Origin: Immersiella caudata
Taxonomy: Eukaryota > Ascomycota > Sordariomycetes > Sordariales > Lasiosphaeriaceae
Assembly (NCBI GenBank): GCA_030512335.1
Contig: JAULSU010000002.1
Location: 620,001-684,000, forward strand
Length of the DNA: 64,000 nucleotides
Direction of reading: 5' to 3'
How positions within the stretch are numbered: position 1 is the stretch's first letter; every line of letters starts with the position of its first letter. The position numbers and the translations under genes are program-made. Positions 46,496-57,140 of the stretch are shown here, piece after piece. The notes below the pieces were generated by a model. That model was given only the letters and a program-made list of their open reading frames with translations. It was not told the origin of the DNA and did no database searches.

Positions 46496-49400
46496 ATGGC
46501 GAACCATCACCTTTCGCACCCCTCACACCCGTCGCCGCCGATGCAGATGCAGATGCAGATGCATCATGGTCCTCCGGGACCACCAGGCCCTCCGCCTGGA
46601 CCACCGACCTCCTTCGCCCAGGCCCGTCAGACCCTGCTACAAATGAATGAACAGGTCTGGATCCAAATAGGTGTGCACTTCTCTGCTGTGACTGTTCGCG
46701 AGAATGGAGTGCTGACCCATGAGAACAGGCGCATTGTCGGAGTTGATGGGCGACCTGGACCAAGCAATGTCGGCCTATGAACATGCTCTGAGGGCGAATC
46801 CGAACTCTATAAACGCGATGAACGCTATAAGCCTTGTTTTAAGAACGCGCGAGGATTTCGCCAAAGCTGCTGAATACCTGCAAGCCATCATTAAGATTGA
46901 CCCCAGGAACGGTGAAGCGTGGGGGAGTCTTGGTGAGCAGCGCAACACCCAACCCATATTCACATCCAGGCTAACTCTTCCTTAAAGGACACTGTCACTT
47001 GATGATGGATGACCTTCAGTCGGCCTACAACGCATATCAATCGGCCCTGCTGAACCTTCCGGACCCCAAGGTTTGTCAATGTGGTCTCCTCTTCAGCGGA
47101 GACCTGACTAACATGTCTTGAACAGGAACCACGCCTTTGGTACGGAATTGGCATCCTGTATGATCGCTATGGGTCCTTGGACCATGCAGAGGAAGCGTTC
47201 TCGAACGTCATGCAGATGGAGCCAGGCTTCGACAAGGCGCACGAGATCTACTTCCGGTTAGGTATAATCTACAAGAACCAACAGAAGTATAACCAGTCTC
47301 TTGAGGTACGTTTTGACATGCGCTCATAACTCGGTATGAAAGGTGTGACTGACATGCTCCACAGTGCTTCAAGTACATCATCAACTCACCGCCGACGCCG
47401 TTGACTGAGGAGGACATCTGGTTCCAAATCGGCCATGTTTATGAACAACAGAAGGATGTTAGTGATGATCCTGACTCCATTTGTTTCGGCAATGCTGACC
47501 ATCTACAGTTCGATAATGCCAAAACAGCGTATCTGCGTGTCCTGGATCGTGACCCCAAGCACGCAAAGGTTCTGCAGCAGCTTGGCTGGCTCCACCACCA
47601 GCAGAGCAGCAGCTTCTCCTCCCAAGAGAGAGCTATTGACTATCTCGAGAAGTCTGTCGATGCTGGTAAGTGTGCCCCGTGAAGACTACCGTTCTCGTTT
47701 GGTCCTCTAACACGTGGCAGACAACAATGATGCGCAAAGCTGGTACCTCCTCGGTAGATGTTACATGTCACAGCAGAAGTACCCCAAGGCATATGAGGCT
47801 TATCAACAGGCTGTGTACCGCGATGGCCGCAACCCTACCTTCTGGTGCTCGATTGGCGTTCTGTATTATCAGATCAACCAGTACCGTGACGCCTTGGATG
47901 CGTATTCGCGAGCTATCCGCCTCAACCCCTTCATTTCAGAGGTGTGGTATGACCTTGGCACTTTGGTATGTCTCCTCCACCTTTGACACTGTCTGTTGAA
48001 TTTTGACACTGACACGCTTCTAGTATGAATCTTGCAACAACCAGATTAGTGATGCTCTAGATGCCTATCAGAGGGCGGCTGAGCTTGACCCCACCAACCC
48101 GCATATCAAGGCGAGGCTTCAGCTTCTCAGAAACGGGCAAGCGAATGGGGCTCCTCCGGGACAAGCACCGATGCCAACTGATGTTCACCCTGTGACATAT
48201 CAAGCCCCTGGATCAGTTGGACCTCCTGGTCCTCAATGGGCTGGATCGGCTCCGGCACCTCCAACTCAGCCGCCTCAGCCGATGCTTGGGCCGGGTTCCG
48301 TGAACGGTCCCAACGGATGGGGTGGACGCATCTCAGAGATCAACCCACCTCCTCAGCCTCCCAACCCTTATGCCTCGGAGCGCGAGCCCTTTCGTGGAGG
48401 CCAGGCTCCCCCCATTCAGCGACAGCCGAGCCCTCGACAGGAGCAACAGATGAGGCCCTACCAGGATAACAGGGGCGGTGGCCCACCCCCAGAGCAGCTC
48501 AGACGAGGCCCGTCTCCTCCGCCCGGACCGTCGCATTACGGTGCGCCGCCGCCGCCACCTCCGCCGCAAAACCAACAGCCACAGGTCTCACAGCCTCCGG
48601 CGCGCATCAGAAATCCCAACTACGGTGGCCCAACCCCTGCGCCTGTCATGCAGAACCCCGGCCCGGGCCCGAATGGCCCTCCTCCTCCCAACTCTCACAT
48701 GTCGTACCGTTCCGGCAGCCCCCCGAGAGGTGATGGCAGGCCGCCTATGCATGAGAACAACGCCCGTATCCCGTCGCCCAAGTCGGCGTACCCTCAGCAC
48801 CAGCCGTCGTACTCCCAGCACCCGGACCACGGCGGCCCGAGCGGCCCCGAGCAAGGCATGCCTCTTCCTCCCCAGCAGGGCATGCCTTCTGATCCTGCTC
48901 TTCATCGGGACCATGATGGGCGCCCGCCATCGGTTGGCCCCAAGAGGCTGCGTGAATGGGAAGATGAGCGAGATGTGAAGAAGCCTACAACCGAGGAGTC
49001 ACGTGCTCGCATGGATGACATGCGCCATCGTCGTCCCTCCACTCCCCCTCGCATTGAGCCCTACCGCCGGAACTCGTCCGAGGCGCGCCGCTTTGATGAG
49101 CGTCGCATGGAAGACGCCCGTCGGGCCGAAGAGCAGCGCCGCGTCGAGGAGATGCGTCGTGCCGAAGAGCAACGTCACCCCAACGACGGCTATCATCCTT
49201 CCGAGGCTGCTCATCACCCCCAGTCGCACTCGGTTCCCGCTCACTTACCGCCAATGCAGCAAGCGCCGATGCACAACCCCATTCATGACGGCCCTGGCTC
49301 CCAGCAAGGTCCCGGGCCCAGGGATTATCCTCAACAAGAAGAGAAGCGGATGGATCACCAGCCGCCTCCCTCTCACCCCTCCATCGTCAATGAGCCGGAA

Positions 49401-49583
49401 CGGGCCGCTCGTAAGATGGAGGTCGATGAGGATTACGACGACAGCGGTGAGGAAGATAAGAAGGCCGGCATCCTGCCTGGTCCCCCATCAGGCTCGGGGT
49501 CGGCTTCAAGCGAGATGAAAAACGGCGCCCCTACAAGCGCCGGTATGAATGGTATTATGGGACAAAAGGTGGAGAGTAACTAG
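46496..49583 (+). CDS. SSN6: Ssn6/Cyc8 (RCM-1) general transcriptional co-repressor, TPR protein
   Basis: Partner of Tup1 (RCO-1/RcoA); it bridges DNA-bound repressors to the co-repressor. Eight exons fit in phase: 46496..46670, 46729..46932, 46988..47070, 47126..47305, 47365..47457, 47509..47665, 47721..47965, 48024..49583, giving 898 residues. A His/Pro/Gln/Met leader with an MQ repeat precedes about ten TPR repeats (residues ~40-415), such as GDLDQAMSAYEHALRANPNS, YLQAIIKIDPRNGEAW, GSLDHAEEAFSNVMQMEPGF, AYLRVLDRDPKHAKVL, YRDALDAYSRAIRLNPF. The second half is Pro/Gln-rich and disordered, with a charged RRAEEQRRVEEMRRAEEQRH coil near residue 680 and an acidic end. Introns cut between TPR units. 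It lies downstream of an 11-kb gap. Confidence 0.95.
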
Positions 49584-50405
49584 TTGTCTAGGGGAGCGGT
49601 TTTTTGGTCATTTGGGTTCCGTTCGCTCATATACTCTTTGGGGCTCACGCAGGGGGCAGCGTTGTCGTTTTGATGAATCGCGAAGACTTGCACCTGGATG
49701 GTGCCCAGTGGTTTCATGTTGAGACGGCGCTTCTATTTTCCTTCGGTACGGGTACGAATGTACATGGATGGACGTTACCCGACAGGATAAAGATGCAGGT
49801 GGGCTATTTCCCCCTTGATTTTCGAGGGGGTTGCGTTGATTTCAAGTGGCCTTGATTTGCCAGCTTTGTCAGTATGTACATTTTCAGTAGTTAGTTAATC
49901 ACCATCACATGAGATATGAAACTGTCTGTATTCAGACTTACGTGATGAGTTCGTGATGTGCTTCAATACCTGTGGTATGGCTGCGCTGCTCGGGACCAGA
50001 TGTTGACTGTGCCTGACGATTCTCGGTGTTTGGTGACCTCGAAACACGTGCCACCATTTCAACTGCGCCGGAGAGTGGACCCAAGTCAAGCCAGTAGAAA
50101 AGCGGTGTCGAACAACCACCTTCCGGGTTGGAGGGTTGGAGGTTGGAGTGTGGTCTGGCACGGTGCGTTTAGTCGATGATCAGCCATTAAGGCTAAACGT
50201 CGACTGGTTGGGGAATTGGAGAGTGGGGTGCCAGAGGGTTTTGAGAATTAGGGCTCCGCTCTGATTGGCTCGGGCTCCCGACTCCATCCATCCACCACAC
50301 AAAAATTCTACCTCCAAATTGTTACGAGACTTTCTTCCAGCGGTTTGGATCGTGATTTTTCTTTCAACACCCAACGACCAGTCCTCAGACTTGACATCAG
50401 CAGCT
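49584..50405. other. Gap between SSN6 and RPL3
   Basis: 0.8 kb holding the SSN6 3' UTR and the RPL3 promoter/5' UTR. Frames on the minus strand here overlap the RPL3 start and are shadows. Confidence 0.5.
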
Positions 50406-51992
50406 ATGTCGCACAGAAGTGAGTAGCCATTCGATTCCATTGCGACGGCAATTGTTTCCAGATTTGCACAGAGACCTTGCGTCGTCGCCCCAGCTCGATT
50501 CGCATCTCTGCCGCGGATAATTTTTTTGCGAATCTGCCAGCTCGACAAACGATCGAAACTGACCTGATTGTAGAGTACGAGGCCCCTCGCCATGGTTCGC
50601 TGGCGTACCTGCCGCGCAAGCGCGCTGCCCGCCACAGGGGAAAGGTCAAGTCGTAAGTTCAAGCATTGCGCCATGCAATCCTCAATCCCGGGTATCAAGG
50701 AGACCGGAAGCTGACCTGGGTCTGCGCGCAGCTTCCCTAAGGACGACCCCAAGAAGCCCGTCCACCTGACGGCCACGATGGGCTACAAGGCCGGCATGAC
50801 CACGATCGTCCGCGACCTTGACCGTCCCGGCGCCAAGGCCAACAAGAAGGAGGTTGTCGAGGCTGTGACAATCATTGATACCCCACCTGTACGCACAACT
50901 CAGCCCGCTTGGCTCTCTTTGTGTCAATGGCTAACATCTTTCACAGATGGTGGTTGTGGGTCTGGTTGGCGTAAGTCATTGCTGTCCGGCTGAGAGAATA
51001 TAGATGGGCCGAGGAATTCTAACACAAGGCAGTACATCGAGACTCCCCGCGGTCTCCGTTCGCTCACCACCGTCTGGGCTGAGCACTTAGGCGACGAGGT
51101 CAAGCGCCGCTTCTACAAGAACTGGTACAAGTCCAAGAAGAAGGCTTTCACCAAGTACGCCAAGAAGCACTCCGAGAACAACGGCTCCTCTATCACCCGC
51201 GAGCTCGAGCGCATCAAGAAGTACTGCACCGTCGTTCGTGTCCTTGCGCACACCCAGATTCGCAAGACTCCCCTCAAGCAGAAGAAGGCCCACCTTATGG
51301 AGATCCAGGTCAACGGCGGCTCCGTCGCTGACAAGGTCGAGTTCGGCCACGGCCTCTTCGAGAAGTCCGTCTCTGTCGACACCATCTTCGAGAAGGACGA
51401 GATGATCGACGTCATCGCCGTCACCAAGGGCCACGGTTACTCCGGTGTCACTTCCCGTTGGGGTACCAAGAAGCTGCCTCGCAAGACTCACAAGGGTCTC
51501 CGCAAGGTTGCTTGTATCGGTGCCTGGCATCCTTCCCACGTCCAGTGGACTGTTGCTCGCGCTGGTCAGGACGGTTACCACCACCGTACCTCGGTCAACC
51601 ACAAGGTTTACCGTATCGGCAAGGGCGATGCTGACGACAACGCTGCCACTGATATCGATGTCACCAAGAAGACCATCACCCCGTATGTGTTTTCCTCTTT
51701 ACTGTTCAGATGCGGCATTGGCTAACATAGAAATAGCATGGGTGGCTTCGTCCGCTATGGTGAGATCAAGAACGACTTCGTCATGGTCAAGGGCTCCGTT
51801 CCTGGTGTCAAGAAGAGGGTCATGACTCTCCGCAAGTCCATGTTTATCCACACCTCGCGCAAAGCGCTCGAGAAGGTCGAGCTCAAATGGATCGACACCT
51901 CGTCCGAGTTCGGACATGGTGCTTTCCAGACTCCGGCGGAGAAGAAGCAGTTCCAGGGCACTCTCAAGAAGGATCTGGCTGCCAGCTCTTAA
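50406..51992 (+). CDS. RPL3: 60S ribosomal protein L3 (uL3)
   Basis: Large-subunit protein reaching the peptidyl-transferase centre. Six exons, 50406..50418, 50574..50652, 50732..50888, 50947..50970, 51033..51682, 51737..51992, give 392 residues (yeast 387). The start MSHRKYEAPRHGSLAYLPRK, RAARHRGKVKSFPKDD, ATMGYKAGMTTIVRDLDRPG and the basic-thumb/W-finger region GYSGVTSRWGTKKLPRKTHK, then GAWHPSHVQWTVARAGQDGY are diagnostic; the last contains the His that is methylated in yeast. Exon 1 is 13 nt and exon 4 only 24 nt (MVVVGLVG). Codons are strongly biased to C/G endings, as in highly expressed genes. The five introns could host snoRNAs, but I could not identify one. Confidence 0.97.
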
Positions 51993-52390
51993 AGCGGTGC
52001 GGCTTTATGTTTTCTTGTCTCTGGGATCGCATTGGTGTCACGGCTCTTTGCTCTTTGGTTGGGATTGGGACTCCACCTAGCATAGCCAGTCTAGTAAAAG
52101 GACTGCATGAACAGGAATGGGAAAAAATGAACCAATTGTGATGATGCCAATTGTATCATTCTCTGGAATCGATGTGTGCCTTGGCAGGAGACTGTTCTAT
52201 GGATCTGTTTGCAGGACTTAATTTGTCGTGATTTTTGAGAGGCTGGGTAGTCTGTGTCCCCCGTTTGACCCGAACCCCGCTCTGAAAGTTGGTGGGGCAG
52301 CTGCTATCGCCTGCTGGACGGGTGCTGAAAGCGAGGTTACATCATCGAGGCCGCCCAACCAACGCCCGCAATCACTTCGCGACAACCACC
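51993..52390. other. Gap between RPL3 and the NuiA-like gene
   Basis: 0.4 kb; holds the RPL3 3' UTR and the promoter of the next gene. Nothing else is seen. Confidence 0.5.
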
Positions 52391-53223
52391 ATGGTCACCT
52401 CTCTGTCCAAGACTCCCAACCAGCGCCTCTTCCAGTTGTTTCGAGCCCAGCGACAATCAAGCGCCCGCTACATATCTACCCACCAGCAAAAAATCCCTCC
52501 CACGAGCAAAAGAAGCACCAACCATCTCGGACCTCAGCTCCTCCGACCTACCTCTCGTACAACAATAACAACAATTTCACGAACCTTCTCCACCACCCCG
52601 CACACCATGGCTTCAGACGAAGATTACATGGCCTTTCTCAACAAGGCAAATCAAGATCCATCGGAGGGATACGAGCAGTCCGCAACTGCAACGAGTTCAG
52701 GCGGACCGTTCAAGACTACGGATACGGGAGTGGAGGTGCCTAAAGTGCTGTTGAAGGCGACGAAAGATATGTTTTACGTGAGCGATGCGGATGAGCCTTG
52801 GGAGGCTGTTGGGTTGGAGTGGGATGAGGGAGGGAGGGGGTTGCCGGATGAGGGTGAGTTTCTTTCCTTCTTTCCCTTTTCAACGATGGTCTTGGATGGC
52901 GTTTGGGCGCCAGTGTCAGGCTCGGGTGACACTTGGGAGGAAGAGCATGATGCTGACGAGAAACAGAGGAGTTCGCGCGGCTGATTGGGCATTGGGCGCC
53001 TAAGGAGGCCGAGATCGATATATTGGATCCGGTGGATTGGGATAGGAACGGGCAGTACAAGGAGATTATCGATGCTGTGCGGGAAGCGGGAGCGGGGAAT
53101 GATGTGAGGGTGTATCGGGTGGGGAGAGAGGGTGTTAAGGCTGAGTACTGGGTGGTTACGACGGAAGGGAAGGGCAAAGGGGCCAAGTTGGTTGGTGTGA
53201 AGGCGTTGGCGGTGGAGAGTTGA
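52391..53223 (+). CDS. NuiA-like (nuclease A inhibitor-like) protein with mitochondrial-type leader
   Basis: Two exons, 52391..52853 and 52967..53223, give 239 residues. Residues 1-72 contain no Asp or Glu and are rich in Arg, Ser, Thr, Gln, ending SRTFSTTPHT, like a mitochondrial presequence with an R-x-F-S cleavage site. A second in-frame ATG in good context (CACACCATGGCT, codon 73) would give a cytosolic form starting MASDEDYMAF. The folded part (about 115-239) has VPKVLLKATKDMFYVSDADE, EEFARLIGHWAPKEAEI, and a final VRVYRVGREGVKAEYWVVTT with GAKLVGVKALAVES, resembling the NuiA family, which in cyanobacteria inhibits a sugar-nonspecific nuclease. Whether the fungal protein inhibits any nuclease is unknown. 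The family call is from memory of the motif pattern. Confidence 0.8.
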
Positions 53224-55573
53224 GTGGTGTGATCTCGATGTGCCAATGAAGTTGAGAAGGGGTGGCCACATATTGCGGCTGAGTGCTAAGTGTAGGAATA
53301 TTATCGAGACATGTTCCCGGTTCTTGGGCCTTCTAAGGGAAATACTTGCTGGGTTATCGATCTTGAAGTGTCGCTATTCGGGAGATACCCGGATGCAGCG
53401 GAGCGGGCATGGATGGGGCTTGGATATTCGTCGGCTCCTGGAGCTATTACGACAACTTGCAGAACGCCACAGTCGAGATGCAGTATCACCAACCGCCGAC
53501 CAATCGTCAAACCATCAAAACAGCACAGAACGTAACCCGGGCTCCCAGACCGACCCCGGGAGGCGAGCAGCAAACGAACTCCTCCCAGTTGGTGTCTTAG
53601 ACGTGTCTGACCGGCCACGACAGGATCCTGTTTGACGCAAAGGAGCTCTGTTGAAACATAAGCCCGTCCTTTCTCAGACCGAAACCGGGCCCCAAATCTG
53701 ATCCGTCTGTTTTGACCGCACGCAGTTCTACGGACTGACGAGTACAGATACACTCCACGGGTCGACCAGGCGCCCATCGTGGGTGGTTTTCGGCAAATAC
53801 GACGAGCACAGTCTCTCGCTCCCCAAGATAAGAGCTAGCCGAGACACTACAGTCGATGTTCCACAACATGCCTTTCTGGGAAACCAATCAGCCATCCATG
53901 CCCGTTATATGCCAGGAGATGCCTCTCTAAATCTCTTGAGGGCCCATCAGACGAACCTCTTGTCTATGCCTGGTTAGGTAGGTGTCACGGAGAAAAGCGC
54001 ACCAATGGCACCAACTTAACTCTCGAGCGTGCTGAGGCACATATCCAAAATGCAGGCGACAAGAAGCCTTTGTGAAGAGAGCTGTCCGATCCCAGACATG
54101 GCATGACGCGGGGTGTCAGTGGCTTGGGAAGACCCCCCATGTATTGGTGGTTACCAGCCCGCAACACACCCAGACTGCCGGTTCGCTGCATGTAAGTCCA
54201 GAGGCTCCGGCCCGGGACCAGCTTTCGTTGGTAGGCGCGATTCCCCGGCCGATGGCTTCGCAGCGCCGCGGCATAGTCAGGTCGATCTCCCGGGGATGGC
54301 GGAGGATAAATCCAGCCATGGTTGGCAGCCCATACAGTAGAGGCGCATATTGTCGACTGTTGAGTCTGCTGCCCTAGGTTTTGTTAGCCGCCTGCAGTCC
54401 CCCGAAAAAGTAGACGGCGATGCAACCCTCCTCGTGAGCTAAATAGCATCAACCTCCGTTCCAGCGCCGTGGTTGCTCAGCCGAGATCGAGTGGCACCCT
54501 CAACCTCTGCACTGCGCGCAGCGGCTCGTCGGGCATGATGCGTGGAAGGGAGGCCTGCGGAAAGACGATTGCTTATTTCTTTCACGCCAGTCCCAGGCAT
54601 TGCCGCCATTGGACTCATCGATGCAGCATTCCGCACGCACCTAGCTCGGCTGGATGCAGCAAGTGTCAGAAGGAGAAAGGAGGCAAGATGCTAGCCAGCG
54701 CCGATGGCATCTTGTGTTTGCCAGTGATGCCCGCCAAAAAGATAGCTGCACGCTGATTTGTTCCGGGGTTCGATAGTGCCATCAATGGCATTCAATGGGG
54801 CCCGGCGGATGTCGTTGTGTGATCCCCACAATCGGTCAGAAACAATGGGCGGGTAGAACAAAGGAATTGGGACTCGGGGATTTGGAGGGCAGACAGCGGC
54901 CAGGCCGACAAGGCACTTGACGCCACCAGGGTCGTACAGGCCAACTAGGAGCCACGGAGAATGATCCGATTCCTGAATTCGTGTGCGTTCTTAGTGTTTG
55001 CCCCATGCGGTGGCATGCATTGCATACTCGATGCTGCAGCGGAGGGCGTTGCTTTTTGCTCTGCTTGTGTCTTCTCTTTCGGCGGTGATGGCGGAGGAAG
55101 CAAAGCAAACATCGAACGAACGCTGCAGACCGCTGCCCTGTGGCTCGCCACTGTAAAACGACGACGGTGCGCCTGACGCCCAGGGAGTGACCTCACCCCG
55201 CCATTCTGCATCTCCCTGTCCGGGGGTAGAAGGGACGGCCCATGTGGGCTGGAGGCAACTTCCGCGTCTCGTCTCAACACCAACAACTGGCCGACAGGCC
55301 AGGGGAATATCCTCCCCTCGGTGTCTGCCCTCCAACTAGCTGAACTCGGATCCGCTGCTCTGCACAACGTAGTTCACTTGGCTTCCTGAATATTCCCTGT
55401 CAGTCGCAAAGAAAGAGGGTATATCTCACCGACGCCATCCCAAATCCGCCGTTCACAAAGCCGAACCCCACTTCCTCCGAGCTCCGCCTTCACCTCCATC
55501 GCTCTTGAAAACTCATCTCAAAAACCCCACCCTCCACTGAGGCCTTCCCCCTGTCATAAATTTCCACCTAAAT
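53224..55573. other. 2.3-kb gene-free gap
   Basis: Frames such as 54945-55367 (-) have no motif. It contains the 3' end of the NuiA-like gene and the promoter of the small unknown gene. Nothing more can be supported. Confidence 0.5.
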
Positions 55574-56195
55574 ATGGCATCCGGTGGAGTCTCCGGCTCA
55601 TCGTCAGCCTTCCGGTCCTCTCACCGACAGCCTTCCTACATGACACAAGCCTCTTCCTCATCCTCCGTCATGGGCGACACATTCACACCCCAGATGCGAG
55701 ACCGCCAGGCCCGCGGCAAGGACCCTTATCACTCCGGCGACGGCTCCGAGGGTAGTGACCTCAGCGACCGTGAGACGAGCTCAGGGTCCAGACTTCGCCT
55801 GGGAAGCAGTCGGTATGTCAACTCCACTCACCTCACCTCAGTTCATCATACCTAACATTAAGATACAGCCTCGAAAAGGAAGACTTCACCAGGACAGAAC
55901 GACGCAACAAAGCCGAGGCTTACCTCGACAATCCTGAGCTTCTCATGATGTACGCTCAAAGTACAGAAGATGTAAGAAACCCCCATCCCCCTCCCTCAGC
56001 CACATGACACTCACACCCGCCTAGAGCATGGCCGGCGCCCGCCTCCACTTCACCCGCATGCTCTGCGGCTACGAGAACGAAGATGATATCTCCTGCGGCA
56101 CCAGCACGCGCAAGTCAACTTCACATCAGCATCCACCGCCGCCGCCGAGGGATTCAGATAAGCGGAGGGGTGGAGATCGGGCTAGTACGCGTTGA
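55574..56195 (+). CDS. Small Ser-rich protein of unknown function
   Basis: Three exons, 55574..55812, 55863..55971 and 56025..56195, give 172 residues. I do not recognise the family. The first 80 residues are Ser/Gly/Arg-rich and disordered (SSSAFRSSHRQPSYMTQASS). The middle is a charged helix that looks conserved: SLEKEDFTRTERRNKAEAYL, followed by DNPELLMMYAQSTED; then MAGARLHFTRMLCGYENEDD, and a Pro/Arg tail. Exon 2 has two in-frame acceptors (AAG at 55862 or CAG at 55868) that would add or skip two residues. In-phase splicing at three exons supports it as real. The helical middle suggests a protein-binding peptide rather than an enzyme. Confidence 0.75.
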
Positions 56196-57140
56196 AGCCG
56201 CGGTTAGAGGTGTTGATCATTTTGAGTTGTGGTTTGGGAAGTTTCCAATCATGGATTTTCTCTCTCGTCCTTGTGTCCTCAAGATGACCATAGAGGTGGA
56301 TGGTACTACCTACCGAGGTTGGATGCCCGAGGTGGATGCGATCTGAGGGAAGTGACCAAGAGGGCATAGGTGTAACGATATAATGATCATGATGACATGG
56401 GGAGGGAAAAACAGCTAAGGCACGATCTGTTGCGGTTATCACGAGATGGCGACTTAGCCACGGGGATGGTAGAAGGAGTTAACTGTCAGTAAGGGGCCAA
56501 CCCAAGATTAAGATACCAATTCTGAGTAATAATAAGGCCTACGCCAAACGTTGGGATTATGTGGTGCATCATAGCGCGTCTACTGACGAGAGTATAACAC
56601 TTGACGAGGAGATAAGTCTTGATCAAAGTTATGTAGGATGAAGAAAGTTGGAGACCACTAGATCGGAACATTGAGAAATTGAAACAGGCACCATATCAAA
56701 GAGTTGTGATTTCTACGGCCATAGAAACGAGGCACAGTTTCACTCGAGAGACGAGCAGCTTGTGTACACGATGGAATATCGTATATACCACTATCTACTC
56801 CGTGCCGGACAAGACAAATGAGTACCGGTAATCCCACATATCCGAGGACCCCAAGGCCCAAGTGGAATCCAATACTCGCTATCCAAGTCTTGATAATCCA
56901 AAATCTCAAAAGCAAACTAACTCGGCCACCCACTTCCGTAAACGCCATGCCATGCAATCCCCCAAAACGCATTGTCGATGACCATGATGCGATGATGGTA
57001 TATCCAAAAGCCAAAACCAATGCGACGCGCACATACATACAAGGAAGATGCGTGGTTATCTCATTAATAAGGATCCCCGATACCTCCCCTCCTTTTGATA
57101 CCGGTCCGCGGGCTTTGTCGTGCCGCCAGCTTCACCCCCC
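56196..57140. other. Convergent 3' region, 0.9 kb
   Basis: Between the small unknown gene and the ADAM gene. A/T-rich. A 126-codon hydrophobic frame on the minus strand (56658-57038) lies about 100 bp past the ADAM stop, most likely in its 3' UTR. Confidence 0.5.

Noticed and set aside
46541..46566. ATGCAG tandem near the SSN6 start as a microsatellite of note
   Set aside because: It encodes the MQ run of the SSN6 leader, normal for this low-complexity N-terminus.
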